Positions 22,621-33,700 of a stretch of DNA of 64,000 bases are shown here, piece after piece. The stretch covers positions 48,352,044-48,416,043 of the forward strand of contig NC_071354.1 of NCBI RefSeq assembly GCF_943734655.1, in the 5' to 3' direction. Positions within the stretch are counted from its first letter, which is position 1, and each line of letters starts with the position of its first letter. Source of the stretch: Sabethes cyaneus (Eukaryota > Arthropoda > Insecta > Diptera > Culicidae). The notes below the pieces were generated by a model that searched no databases, was not told the origin of the DNA, and saw nothing but the letters and a program-made list of their open reading frames with translations. Both the position numbers and the translations under genes were made by a program.

Positions 22621-23944
22621 AAAGGTTTTCACTAAATTTTACATGAGGAATTAAAATAAAACCTCGGAAAACTAAAATGATGCAAGAGGACAGTTTTCAA
22701 TAATTTTTAAATTAAAAATTGTATAGGTTTGGGCCGAAGATTCCAGATATTTACGAAATTTGGCTCGCGGACTTACTAAGGTAATGGATTTTTGGAGTTA
22801 AAACAAAGTTAGGATACTTGAGTTTCCCGATTTCCCAGAAAATTTCAAGGAAAATTTTCCCATCTTCTCGAATATCGCTTATTTAAAAAGTTCTTAACTT
22901 TCGGACCAAACATCGTAGTACCAAACTTTCTCCGTTGAAATGTAAGCGAATTTTCTCAACAATCCAGAAAAATTTCTTTCGAAAAAAGTGGTGAAAAACT
23001 ACAAATAAGGGACATTACTAAATTTACTTTTTACACGTTTTTTGCGCGGTTTTTACGCAAATGTCGGAATTAAAGCAGTTTTTCGGAATTTACGCCGATG
23101 AGCTCTCCGCGTAATTTTGGAATTCACAAGGTTTTTACGCAGAATATAGGAATTTGCGTGATCCTCTTAACGCGAATTTTTTAATTTAGGTGGTTTTTCA
23201 TACAAATTTTTGGAATTTACGCAATTTTAATTTACGCAGAGCGCATCCTTCGCGTAAAAAAGCGACTAGAGTGTATTTCGAAAGCTTTCCATAAGGCAAA
23301 ACATAGTTTTTCTAACTTCTCCTTGAGGTCTCGTACCTTAGTGTGAGTTTTTTCATCGATTTCTGAGAAAATTTGCTTACGTTTTCATTAAAAATGGTTT
23401 GTTCAACGATACTTGGTTCCTGAGATATGAATAAGCAATGCCCGAGAAAACATGTTACTTGACGTTTTCTGGAAACATCGGACTTTTTATACGACAATTT
23501 CGAGCAATACCCAAAAATGTGCCAATTTCGGTCCAAATCGGTGCAATAGTTTTTGAGAGAGGAAATTTGAGAATGATTCTTTTGAGAATCGCGCGTTTTA
23601 GGTTTTAAACATTGGAAAAGTGAACAAAACTCTTATTTCTTCAATCAACACTGAATCACAAACAAACAGAAAGGACTGTTGGGAGAAAAATTAACAAAAG
23701 TTAATCGTCACGCACATTTTGCCTGAATCTTTACACCATCTATGATCGACATTCCCAATTATTAACTTTAACAGGAGTATTTCTCAAACAAGCAAATATT
23801 TTTTTCTGTGGCATCCCCTTCCTCTCGTTGAAAAGCGCAACCTTGACGAATACGGAGACGTTCCCAACCAACAATAAGAGTTAGAGAGTAAGTGTTATGT
23901 CTCCCATTTCGAATGATCGTTTCCGATTTCCAAAGCAGTAAGGG
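22621..23944. other. AT-rich intronic sequence with GCG/AATT repeats
   Basis: No coding content is recognised. At about 23035-23245, phrases such as TTTTTACGC, GGAATTTACGC, CGCGTAATTTTGGAATT and TTTACGCAG recur, resembling the degenerate repeat at 18720-18820 in inverse sense. The remainder is plain AT-rich sequence. Confidence 0.45.
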
Positions 23945-23948
23945 AAAT

Positions 23949-24260
23949 CTATACATATAAAAATGAATTTCTGTCTGTCTGACCCTTACAGACTCGGAAA
24001 CTGCTGAACCGATCGGCGTGAAAATTTGTATGCAGAGGTTTTTGAGGCCGGGGAAGAATCTTATGATGCTTCGAGACCCCTTCCTCCTCTGGAAGTCCAT
24101 ATTTTTAAGGTCAGTGGACCATACACCCACCCTTAAATTCATTTATTTTTCCGATGTTCATTCCCCATTTTATTTAAACACTTCAACCCATTTCTCCCCC
24201 CAGGGAAAGCGATCTTCCCTGGTGCAGTATATTCTTCAACAAACACGTGCAAAGCCACAA
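23949..24260 (+). mobile_element. Helitron/mini-me-like repeat with short GTCT run
   Basis: Begins TCTATACATATAAAAATGAA, then TTTCTGTCTGTCTGACC, then AGACTCGGAAACTGCTGAAC and CGATCGGCGTGAAAATTTG. A TA-rich start followed by a (GTCY)n proto-microsatellite and a conserved core is the layout described for dipteran mini-me/DINE-type nonautonomous elements, now grouped with Helitrons. The 3' end is not identified with certainty. Class assignment is from memory of the family layout and needs a library search. Confidence 0.45.
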
Positions 24261-24399
24261 ATCAATCGTCCGCTTCGCTTTTAATGCTTGCTTTGACAGC
24301 TACACCGTGTGCGCGCGATTTCACTATTTCACCGTAAAGTGTTAAATTTCGTCACCGCAAAATAAAATATCTTAAAGAATATTTTGTGCAAATTTCAGC

Positions 24400-27380
24400 C
24401 CTACTCATACTCACCACCGCACCATGCACCGCTAGGTTTCGGCCATCGAACCCCGAAGTCCCGCGCCGGTTTGCGCGCGTTTCGTGATAAATCAAATTAA
24501 TGCCTCTTTTAATTATTCAAACTCTTGTTGTGTTTGAAAATTCCGATTCCGACGAACTGCGCGGACCGTCCGTCGGCCATTCTGTTGAGAAAAAAAATAA
24601 TAAGAACAGAACTGTTCAGCCACAACCACCCGCCTACTGCTGTGTACTGTACGGCGTATGCAAACCGGACGACACAGCGGACCGACCTCGTTGTCACTCG
24701 ACTGTCACTGCAGCCGCAGCCGCAGCCGCAGCCGCGGCCTACTCATTCATTGAACGCGTCGCCGTCGCCGCCGCCGCCGCTTCGTCATCAGTTACGGTCG
24801 TAGGTTTCGACCGTTTACCCGTTGCAAAATTTAATCGGATTCTGAAATTAAATATTGTTCCTAAATTGCTCTGACCTTTGCGCCGTTGAGCAGCGGGCTA
24901 AGAAAAGAAGCCGCGAAGCGGTAGGTACTAGAACATTGTAAAACAAAATTTCAACCAGCGCGCCAGCGGACGCACTCTTTCCCGAAACCGTTATGCTGCC
25001 ATGCTAATTTTGCTTCTCCCCCACTACCAGGCAGCAGCAAAAAAGAAATAAAAATTTAAATATCTTCCTGAAAATACATAGGTATTAAACATATACACCC
25101 GGGTGCTGCTGACGGTGCTGGTGGGCGGTGGGTGTCGTCGATTCATCCACCCCTTTTACTGGAAAGCATCGTTTTACGGTAGCAACCAACACAGCAAAAG
25201 CAAACGAAAAAAAACACACAGCCGAGCCAAGCTAACGAACGGCGTAATTAGTTTGAATAAGGGTTATTTTCTTTTAATCTTGCAACCGCTCTGTATTTTC
25301 TTCGCCGAGCCTGTATTCCTCTATATAAACCGTGTCGAAATGGCGATGGCTGCGACGACGAAAGGACTCGGCAACGATTCCATCCAGGTTCTCCTCTCAG
25401 CTTCCTTATTAAGTACATAACGAACAAAAGTGAAGCTGCGCCCGTTCCCGGTGGGAGGAAAGCCGCGCGGCGGCGTCGCCTCTGTATAATGATAAAGTCC
25501 GGGACTGCTTTTGGGGGGGGGCTGATTTACGCATGGAGCACCGCTCGTTTTCGTCATCCGATCCGGGCTTTCTTTGTGGTGCCCGTTCCACATCCTATAG
25601 CACAAGGTTTCGCGAAAACGTTTCGTTTTTAGTCCTGTCTTTCGCAGCTCGCAGTCCCAGGTCCCACACGCCGCCAAAACCGGGGGCAACCGGAGTGTAT
25701 AGTAAGCATGATTGATGGAATGGGTTAAAGTAATAATCAAATGGGAAGCATTTTTTCTTCATTTACTCGGCTCTTGCGCAAACAAGAGGAAAGGGTTTTT
25801 GTTCGGTGGAAAGAAAGCAGCAAAAAAAAAAGTTTTCCTTCCACTTTCGTGCGTGTGCCTCGCGCGTCTTCGATCGAAGAGCAAAGCGAAAGAGCAAACA
25901 CTCCACCCGGAAAGCCATAAAAAAGGGGTGAAATCATAAACACATAGTAATAAAATTATAAATAAAGGATTAGCTTTGGTTTTGGTGTTGTTCCGGGTTG
26001 CGTACAAAAACGAATCGATAAAATTGGTGTGTGTTGTCTTGGTTACTCGTCGAAGCGCCGACTACGATTTTCTGTTTTCTTGTTTTTTCAAGTTTACTTC
26101 CTTCGTCCACTTGCCGTCGGCACTTGGCGCGATGGCTAGCCACGTCCACATCCTGTTGCTGTTGCCGGTTATTAGTTTAAAATTTTCCCATGCATCTGCC
26201 GATGCAGCGAAGGACGGACACGACGTGACTCGAATTACTCGCCAGGACCATCACTCTGGTCTCTGGTCTCATATGTAAATAAATCATTTCACACTTATCC
26301 TTCCTGGAGCGAGCGGTTCGGCTTACCCGTCGCTGCATTTCCCGTATAGCAAGTCGATCTTGCGGAAACGAGCAAGTGTTTTCCCGCGCGAACCTCCTCG
26401 CGCCTCCGATTCTTCCGCAGCCGTTCTCACACATGTTCGCCAGTTTCCGGAAGCCGGTGTTTTCGCGTGAAAGCGAAAGTCGTCGTACTCACAAACACGC
26501 AGAACCGGGTACGGCGGATCCTTTCTGACGTATCACGTGTGTGGAGACGACAAGAACGTGCTGACAATTCAACCGTCTAGTCAACGCCACATCTCGTAGA
26601 CGGAACCGTACAATCCGCGTAAGGGGGGAGCCCTCTGCCCATGGCAGCCCGTACGATAGCGACGACGCGGGGAAGGGGTTTTTGTTTTGCTTCCTGATTC
26701 GCACACACGACCGAAGACCGGGCGCTCTCACACACGCTCACATGTGCACGGCGTTCCGAAAAGGGCTGAGAGAGCGGAATCCTTTCGGCTCGAGCTAACG
26801 GCTCACCACATATGAGCACGGGTTAGTGGGTTATGTATGCTCTACGGCGGTTTGTTTACGTTTGCGACGAAGTTGATTCATTCATGCGAGCGCAGCGCCC
26901 GGTGTGCACCGGGCTGAACTGGTTGTCAAACCTCCGTGTGTGTGATTGTGACTCACAGCAGGCTAGATATCGGTGGTTGCTGCGATAGCTTTCGCTATCG
27001 GATGATAAGCTGGGCATGGCTGGGTGGGCAGCTTCCTTAACAGCAGGGAAGCCCGGCAATCGGTGAAACGATTGCTAAGTAAACAACCCCTCCGGCCGAC
27101 CGGAAACAGCAAAGAAACTATAATTTCCCAGCTTGAACAATCAGCTGCCGCACGGCGATATATCGAATATCACCGAGTTGCTTATTTTGTTAACTAATTT
27201 AATCCCAAAACACACTCAACGCGAGCCAGTCAGTCAGTCAGTCAGCCGGAGCAGAAAATAAAAAAAAATCGATAGCTTTTTAGACGCTTCGCTTCGTTTT
27301 CCCCTTCATTCGCCCGTGGCGAACGGCACGGGCTTCGCACCAAATCAAATTAATAATTCCGTTTTCCGCTTCTTTTACAG
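24400..27380. promoter_or_regulatory. Intronic island without recognised repeats, candidate Kr regulatory DNA
   Basis: Nearly 3 kb immediately upstream of Kr exon 2 contains no recognised transposon. It is GC-richer than the rest of the intron and carries simple repeats (CAGCCG run near 24713-24737, GCCGCC run near 24760-24780, four tandem CAGT units at 27227-27242). Its position makes it a good candidate for intronic enhancers; this is inference. It also contains the small frame described at 26132-26278. Confidence 0.4.
26132..26278 (+). CDS. Possible 48-residue secreted peptide frame in Kr intron
   Basis: An ATG (G at +4) opens a 48-codon frame: MASHVHILLLLPVISLKFSH, then ASADAAKDGHDV and a polar C-terminus ending WSHM before TAA. 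The first 23 residues look like a signal peptide: a polar start, hydrophobic core ILLLLPVISL, and small-residue ASA cleavage-type motif. AATAAA overlaps the stop codon (26278-26283), which would leave almost no 3' UTR. Frames of this size arise by chance, no family is recognised and no promoter is evident, so I rate it only as a possibility. Confidence 0.12.
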   Translation: MASHVHILLLLPVISLKFSHASADAAKDGHDVTRITRQDHHSGLWSHM

Positions 27381-28930
27381 GATTAGCCGCCGTTCGTTCC
27401 CTGCAAGGTATGAAACGCGAAGAGGATCGCAGTATGTCCGTGTCGCCGCCATTGACCGGTCAGCACCATCACCATCTCCAGCAGCAGCACCACCACCTGA
27501 ACATGAACTTGAACCACAGTCCAACCCTGTTCGGAAGCTACCATCCGACGGCTTCGGCCATGGGAATGCTGGCACCGCAGCTGCTAGCCGCCAACCAGAC
27601 CGCAGCCGCCCTGATGGCCGCCGGCTTGCCGATGTCGCTACGGGCGACATTAGCGACCGGTCTGTTTCCACCTCATCCGGCCCTGTTCGGAGCCTGGGCT
27701 CCACCGACGCCCACCAGCAACAACAGCAGCCCACCGCCGCCGCAAAGTCCCATCTCACCGGCGCTCAGCCAGAAAAGTTCCAAATCTCTCAAACTCACCG
27801 CCAACAACAACCACATCGTATCGACCACTTCGGAAATCCTACCTCAACAGAAGAAGCTAGCAAAGCGGAAACAACTCTCTATCAAACCAGACTCTGCACT
27901 GCTTCAGATGCCCGGCCAATCCATGCCCGTCGATATCCCGAACATGGACATGGTCAGCCCGGGCCCTATCTCACCGCCTACCTCCGGCTCGTCGCCTCAA
28001 TCCAACGGAAGCGTCGAAATGCCCCCTGTCATCACTACCTCGATAAAGGATCACTCCCGTGATAAGGTTTTCACCTGCAAGATCTGCAATCGCTCGTTCG
28101 GCTACAAGCACGTCCTCCAGAATCACGAGCGAACCCACACCGGCGAGAAACCCTTCGAATGTCCCGAGTGCCACAAGCGCTTCACCCGAGATCATCATCT
28201 AAAAACTCACATGCGACTTCACACGGGCGAGAAGCCCTACTCGTGTACCCACTGTGATCGCCAGTTCGTCCAGGTCGCCAATCTCCGACGGCATCTGCGG
28301 GTACACACCGGTGAAAAACCGTACGAGTGCGAAATGTGCGAACAGAAGTTTAGCGATTCCAACCAGCTGAAAGCTCACATGCTCAGCCACAGCGGTCAGC
28401 GGCCATTCCACTGTGATAGGTGCAACTCCAGCTACCGCCGGCGGCACCATCTGCTTCATCACAAGTGTGGCATCACCAGCCCGCCAACGCCCGCCATCAG
28501 TCCGTCGATGTCGCTGTGCGATCAAAAGTCCGGCTGCTCCGAAGTCTCCGACCTGTCCATGGAACTTAAGCCCTCCGTCTTGCTCCACCAGAAGCTTTCC
28601 GGTCTGTCCCTTCCGCTGGACTTCAGCTCACCGGACGCTCGCAGTCATCATCACGCGGCGGCCGCCGCCATCGATCTCCGATCGATCCGAACGCCACAGC
28701 AAATAACCCACATCAAATCCAGCCTGCCGGAGCAAACCGAACCGGAAGACCTCAGCATGCATTCGCCCCGCTCGCCGGTCACCCTGGAGGAGCTGGAAGA
28801 GCTGGACGATGCCGCCTCGCTGTACCTGAAGCAGCGCCAGCAAAAATTGGCTCTAGCGGCCGCAGCCGCTGCAATGGCCACCGCCGCCAGCACCAACGGA
28901 CCAGCCCCACGTCACGGTATGGAATCTTAA
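27381..28930 (+). CDS. Kr: Krüppel gap-gene zinc-finger repressor, coding exon 2
   Basis: Carries residues 15-529 of the spliced protein. Kr is a nuclear DNA-binding repressor that patterns the central embryo as a gap gene. N-terminal conserved blocks: RSMSVSPP; MGMLAPQLLAANQTAAALMA; a segment ending ALFGAW; KRKQLSIK; and GPISPPTSGSSP. Four C2H2 fingers plus a fifth C2HC finger start at Cys246, 274, 302, 330 and 358, spaced 28 residues apart, joined mainly by TGEKP linkers. Finger residues match fly Kr closely (CKICNRSFGYKHVLQNH; FVQVANLRRHLRVH; final RRRHHLLHHKCG). PEDLSMH at residues 468-474 is the known CtBP-recruiting motif. His-, Pro- and Ala-rich runs are present, including an Ala tract near the C-terminus. 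The protein is slightly longer than the fly protein. The frame is intact to TAA 28928-28930. Confidence 0.97.
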
Positions 28931-29280
28931 ATTTCCTCCTACTCTTCCTCCATGAAATCTCCTTTTCCCCCCCCCCCCCCCCCTCTATCAAGTAAAACTC
29001 ACAAAACATTACGTGTTGTTGTCAACGGATACCAAATAATCGAACAATGCCAAGAGAAAGAAAAACAAAAGTAGCTTAGTTAAGTGAAAAAGCCATATAT
29101 ATGAAGCATATATTTAAAAAAAAAATCAAAGAAAACCTATATATACATACATATATCTGATAATCTATCCACACACGAGCTAGCAATCGGTAGTAATCGT
29201 CTTCACGAGCGGATCCCGCCCTTCCCCTCTTATGATGCAAAACCGGCCGCCGCCATTTTGTGTTTGGCCAAACACTGATC

Positions 29281-29288
29281 TGTACATA
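29281..29288 (+). promoter_or_regulatory. Pumilio-type element 1 in Kr 3' UTR
   Basis: TGTACATA matches the Pumilio response element UGUANAUA exactly. It lies 350 nt after the Kr stop codon and 55 nt from a second identical site. Confidence 0.4.
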
Positions 29289-29335
29289 AAAAGCCTCACT
29301 TTTCTCAGCATTTGCGCGGGACGCGCCGCAAACCA

Positions 29336-29343
29336 TGTACATA
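29336..29343 (+). promoter_or_regulatory. Pumilio-type element 2 in Kr 3' UTR
   Basis: A second exact TGTACATA. Pumilio mediates RNA repression in early dipteran embryos, so paired sites in a gap-gene 3' UTR are plausible. Function is not shown by sequence alone. Confidence 0.4.
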
Positions 29344-30053
29344 ACCTAACCAAAACTACTGTCAAAAACACGTACGCAAACACAAAATGGCTGCCGACTT
29401 GTGTCTCATTTCAATCACAACAACCACAAAAAAAGCAAGCAAACAATGTGTACAAAACACGGGTTCCACACACACAGACAGTCGAATCAGGGATTTTTTT
29501 CTCCGTTTACTTTCCCCCCGCGAACTAAAAAAACCCGACGAACGACGATTCAAAGAAATGGTATGCAAGTTCCTCCGAAACCCAAAAAAAAAACGTAAAA
29601 AAACAGCAGGCCACGGTCAGTAGCGTTGAGATGAAAATGGCGAAACAATCACTATGGTAGCAAAATTCAGTTGTTATATGTTTTTTTCCGACAGAAAAAA
29701 AAAGAAACGGAAAATTGATTTGAACTTAGGTTTAGAGAGGTTTTGCGGTTGGTTTATTTCTTTTTAGTATATATTCACACACACACGTACACGTACACGT
29801 ACACGTACAGTAGTGGTCTGATGTAATCCAAAACAGAATCTCATAAAATCATTCTAGTTTTTCTAGTTTTTTTTTTCTTTTTTTGTTTTTAATTGTAAGT
29901 TGCGCGACTTGGTTCTAGGAAGAAGAAAAACAAAAACAGCAGAAGCGAACAATCAAAATTCGAGTATAGTAAACTGCGAGACGACGGCTTTCGAAAGCTT
30001 ATAAATTGTATATTTCTATTTTTTGTTTATTTTAGGTGAAAAAAGTTATTCAA

Positions 30054-30059
30054 AATAAA
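30054..30059 (+). terminator. Kr: Poly(A) signal of Kr
   Basis: AATAAA is followed within about 50 nt by a T/G-rich stretch. It is the most convincing canonical signal downstream of the Kr stop codon, giving a 3' UTR of about 1.15 kb. Confidence 0.6.
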
Positions 30060-30080
30060 ATATTTAAATTTATTAAAAAA

Positions 30081-32500
30081 GTGGAAATTTTCTGTTGTTT
30101 TTCATTTTGCTTTGTTCCGCTAGGTTTAAGTTTTTTATATCACATTTGGTTCCTTTTTTTGTTTCCATGTTGGTCTTTCGCTTCTCGTGAAAAATTTATT
30201 TGTCAACTACAATAGAAACTAACGGCAACACTGCCGTCAACTCTGACACTGCGATGTGAATGATTCACCAGTCACAATCAACAATGAATTTCATATTTCA
30301 AGATTTCAAGATCATTCATGTTCATTGTCCGATAACATGCTACCCTGCCCGTAGAGGGGGGAGTTCAAGGGATCAAACCTCCTTCCGTTTTCAAATGCAG
30401 ATGAAAAAAAAAGAAAACTTTTAAGCTGGGACATTATCCGACTGTCACCAACAGGCAGCAGCGTCCCGTGGCAAAAGCCTAACCTCTGGCGGCGGTTTGT
30501 CAGCCAGCCCCCAAACGATTTCAATTTCCGCTCCGCTCCGTCGGGACAGCACAAATTCTAAACTATCCCTTTTGTGCGCTCCGTCCGCATCCTTTCACAC
30601 CAACTTTCACATCACTCATCGGACATCAATTCAGCATGTTCTACATATGTTGAACGCTTCCGTCCCTCCCTCGGCCTGCTGCGATTGCGATTGCAGCAAA
30701 TCGTTACGCAGGGCCGGGCAAGTTTCGCCAAATTTGCACATCTTTCCGGTTTTGGCCCAAGGTCGAGGAGGCAAAAAAAGAAGAAAGAATAAAAACTGCC
30801 CCACAGCCAAAAAGGGACACTCTTCTCCTAGCTAGCACCTAGCCAGCCAGCCAGCCGGCCGTCCATAATCCGGAATTCCAACCCATACTTTATTATACGG
30901 GCTCTTGATGATGTTCCAACTAACTTCGAAACGAGTGGCTTTCCGGGTAGGTTTTTCGGTGGTTCACTGCTGCCAGACAGCACAAAGCGAACGCCGAGCA
31001 AGTGTGATTCAATAACAGCAATATAAAATAACAATTTATTGATATCAATCCTTTCTTCTCGGTTGCCTCAACCTTCTCAAGGATCACCCTTTTTTTCAGT
31101 GGTGGTTTTTTCCTCTGCTACTGATTTGTGTGTGACACGAAGATAGGGAGAGAGAAAAAAGGGTCACGACCGAGGTAAAAGTCTTCGCAGCCTACAGGGT
31201 GACGTTATCACTCAATCAGTTTTTCCGCAATTTAAACTGTAGCAGCGACACCCTGTAAAAATTTTGACATGGGTATTTTTACAGCTGTATGCGAATTAGA
31301 CTTCGCAGCGCGAAGGGTTGATCTATTTTGGCCCAAGCCAAGGACTGGGAGCCGGGGAAAAAAAGGATTCAGATGAATGTCAGCGGATGGTCATAATTTA
31401 CTCCGGTCAAGAGTTGAGTGTAGGGAAGTGGTCCAGCGATTGGGACTTGAGCTGGGATAAAGGAGTGAAACTAGCGATAAATAGCAATCGTTTACAAGCA
31501 ACTGGTTCCGGCGGGAGGGAGCCGGAACCCCGAAAAAATAGGTCGATTGGGATGCAATTAAAGAACGATAAAATTATTCCAATTTTATTGCTGTTTTTTG
31601 TTGTTGTTGTATTTCGTGTTCTAACCTTGTACAAATTACATAATCCTCACAGTTAAGTTTTGATTGGTCAATGAAATGACCAAAAAACGCTGCTTTGCCT
31701 TATTTTTAAACTTCTTTCTAAGAAGCAAAAACCAACAACGAAACTCCCGCTGGTTGCTTCTCACTTTCGAAAAGTAACCCACAACAAGGACACACAACCC
31801 TCCTGCCGGGTGCTGACCTGTTCTAGTTTCATGTCATATACATTTCCAGAACGTCCACCAGCAGGAGGAACGAAAAAAAAATCACAATCTTCCAATTCCA
31901 ACTTCAAACTCCTTGTGGACAGGACGGACTCCTTGGTTTTTGTTTGCAATTGTCATAAAAACTTGTTCATGCATTCCGTCCATTTCGGACGGAAGGGCCG
32001 GCGAAAGCGAGCAACAGAAAAAATGGCCCATTTTAAATGTTCCGGAATAATTTCCTAATTATTTTACCACCACCGAGCCCAGCATACGTGTATGCGTGCA
32101 TATCCTTGAGGTTCTATTCTGAAGGGTTGTAAACCTATCCGGACCTATCCGTTCGTTCGTTGCGCTCGCTGTACGGTACCAGTGCAGTGCTAGGATTTAT
32201 GGTTTATTATGGCCACAACTGGAGCGGCAAACGGCAAGGACGAAGCATCGAAACTGTCGTAATGTTGGTTTTTGGGTTTGTGCGAAAAAATCGGCTTTCC
32301 TAGGAACCAAGGGCGAAGAAGGACGGTAACGCAAAGGGCTCGGTAAAATTTGCAAATTTTTATCTGTTTTCCATGCTTGTCAAGGTCGAAAAAGCTCTTA
32401 AGGCTGAACGGAACAACAGCCGATGCAGTGCGAATGGAAAGTGATTTATGCAAAATTTTCGGTTTGCTAAACTGCTGGTTGGTTAGACGTAGCATTTATT
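30081..32500. promoter_or_regulatory. Downstream island without recognised repeats, unassigned or regulatory
   Basis: About 2.4 kb of moderately GC-rich sequence after Kr has no transposon fragments and no recognisable gene. Short frames on both strands lack family signatures. An imperfect hairpin is suggested by CAGGGTGACG (31196) and GCGACACCCTG (31245). It could contain 3' enhancers of Kr; inference from position only. Confidence 0.35.
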
Positions 32501-33185
32501 GCTCTGTGACATAACAGTGACCTACTGAACAGATTGATGATGATGATCTACTGAGCATTAGTTAATTATTTTTTCTGCATAAACAACTTAACCTTGAAGC
32601 TCTTTTTTGGTTCGTTTCAACATTATTTGAGGAATAAGACCTACATACTCTGGTAAAAAAACTGTAAAACTGTTTAACTGTAAAACTAATGCAAAAGTAA
32701 TGTTAAATTTCCTTCCAATTCTTTTACAATTGTTGAATGATTTCTACTGGAGACACATTTTTCTTAAGATGTGCGTTTCACAATACCCAAAATCCTTAGA
32801 AAGATAGCATTATTGCTCGAATTTGAGGACAACCCCTTAGTTAATATTCTTTGCAACGAATGTTACATCCTTGGAATATACCACTCCACCGTTTACAACA
32901 ACATTAACATAACCTAACATTGATAAGTCTATTGAAAAAAATAGGAAATTGGTAACTGAAATAGATGCAATTTTTTCTCTGAAAGTTTGAAATGTTTAAA
33001 GAAATGAATGTGGACTGCCTTCCTCAATGAGGTACAACGATCACTGAGGGATGAGTGATCTCTTCGCCGTTGAATTTAAAGGGCTTGGTTTCGTAGGAGT
33101 TTTTATCACTGGAACAAATTGAATCTGCCACTGTAGCTATCACTTTTCTTAGTCAGTTATTCACCCAGAACCAGTAAGATGAATA
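32501..33185. other. AT-rich sequence
   Basis: No recognisable gene or repeat. It leads into LINE remnants. Confidence 0.4.
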
Positions 33186-33189
33186 TCGA

Positions 33190-33700
33190 CTATAAGACTC
33201 AAAGCGTCTTATTCCGTTGGCCCTGATGGAATTCCATTAGCTCCTTACTAAACTATTTGAGCTTGCTGTATCGGACCCTATTTTTGGATGCTGCCAACAA
33301 TACTTTGTTGAGAGCCACAGCATGGAATTATGCCAAAACGCTCTACCCTAACCAATCATTTGTCGTTTATGACTTATATAACAGATGGGTTTAATCATGC
33401 TAAGCAAGTGCAATTTATTTCAACCTAACAGCAGCCGTCGATAGAGTTAACCACGAAATCACCATATTAGGAGAAGAATTCGGTGGCCGAGCTGCAGGTT
33501 TGTTACGTTCTTATCTCACTGATCGTCGGTTGGCAAAGAAAATTGGTGATCATTTTTCTGGTGTGTTTCTGGTATTCCTCAAGGCAGCTCTACCTGGGAC
33601 GGTTGATACTCCTTTTAAACGTCAATGATGAAAAGTCTAAATTACAAGTTGCTCGTTTGTCGATCGCCGACGATTTGAAAATCTTCAAGCTCTTGCTCTA
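33190..33700 (+). pseudogene. Jockey/CR1-type LINE RT remnant
   Basis: Broken plus-strand frames read SVGPDGIP near 33215-33235, GIMPKRSTLTNHLSFMTYIT near 33320-33380, LTAAVDRVNHEITI near 33425-33470, GLLRSYLTDRR near 33500-33530, and DDLKIFKL near 33670-33690. This is the same block order as the element at 5690-7830 (AAFDRVDH, DDLKI). Stops and frameshifts are throughout. The fragment ends where a second, RNase H-bearing LINE begins. Confidence 0.7.

Larger units (their letters stand above)
17188..27380 (+). other. Kr: Kr intron, 10.2 kb, repeat-laden
   Basis: Bounded by GTGAGT (17188) and TTCTTTTACAG (acceptor AG 27379-27380), phase 1. Contents in order: AT-rich unassigned sequence to 18570; a MITE; a higher-order repeat and 34-bp minisatellite (18.95-21.67 kb); an RTE LINE fragment on the minus strand; GCG/AATT-type repeats near 23.0-23.25 kb; a Helitron/mini-me-like repeat at 23.95 kb; then a GC-richer island, 24.4-27.4 kb, in which I see no repeats. 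No further coding exon is required, because exons 1 and 2 join in phase and together cover the whole conserved protein. Confidence 0.85.
28931..30080 (+). other. Kr: Kr 3' UTR
   Basis: The region after the stop codon has no transposon and ends at the first convincing poly(A) signal followed by a T/G-rich stretch (TTTTCTGTTGTTTTTC, 30088-30103). It contains a C17 run (28967-28983), TA/CATA-type repeats near 29090-29155, an (ACGTAC) run near 29784-29808, and two UGUACAUA sites. The extent is inferred; no transcript data are available. Confidence 0.6.

Noticed and set aside
27227..27245. Tandem TCAGTCAGTCAGTC as an alternative Kr initiator
   Set aside because: It fits the Inr core, but no DPE lies at +28 from any of the four possible A+1 positions and no TATA box is present. 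It looks like a short CAGT repeat.
27316..28062. 248-codon plus-strand frame overlapping Kr
   Set aside because: It is an out-of-frame shadow of Kr exon 2, with no domain, and it crosses the intron/exon boundary. The minus-strand frames over 27375-28896 are also shadows.
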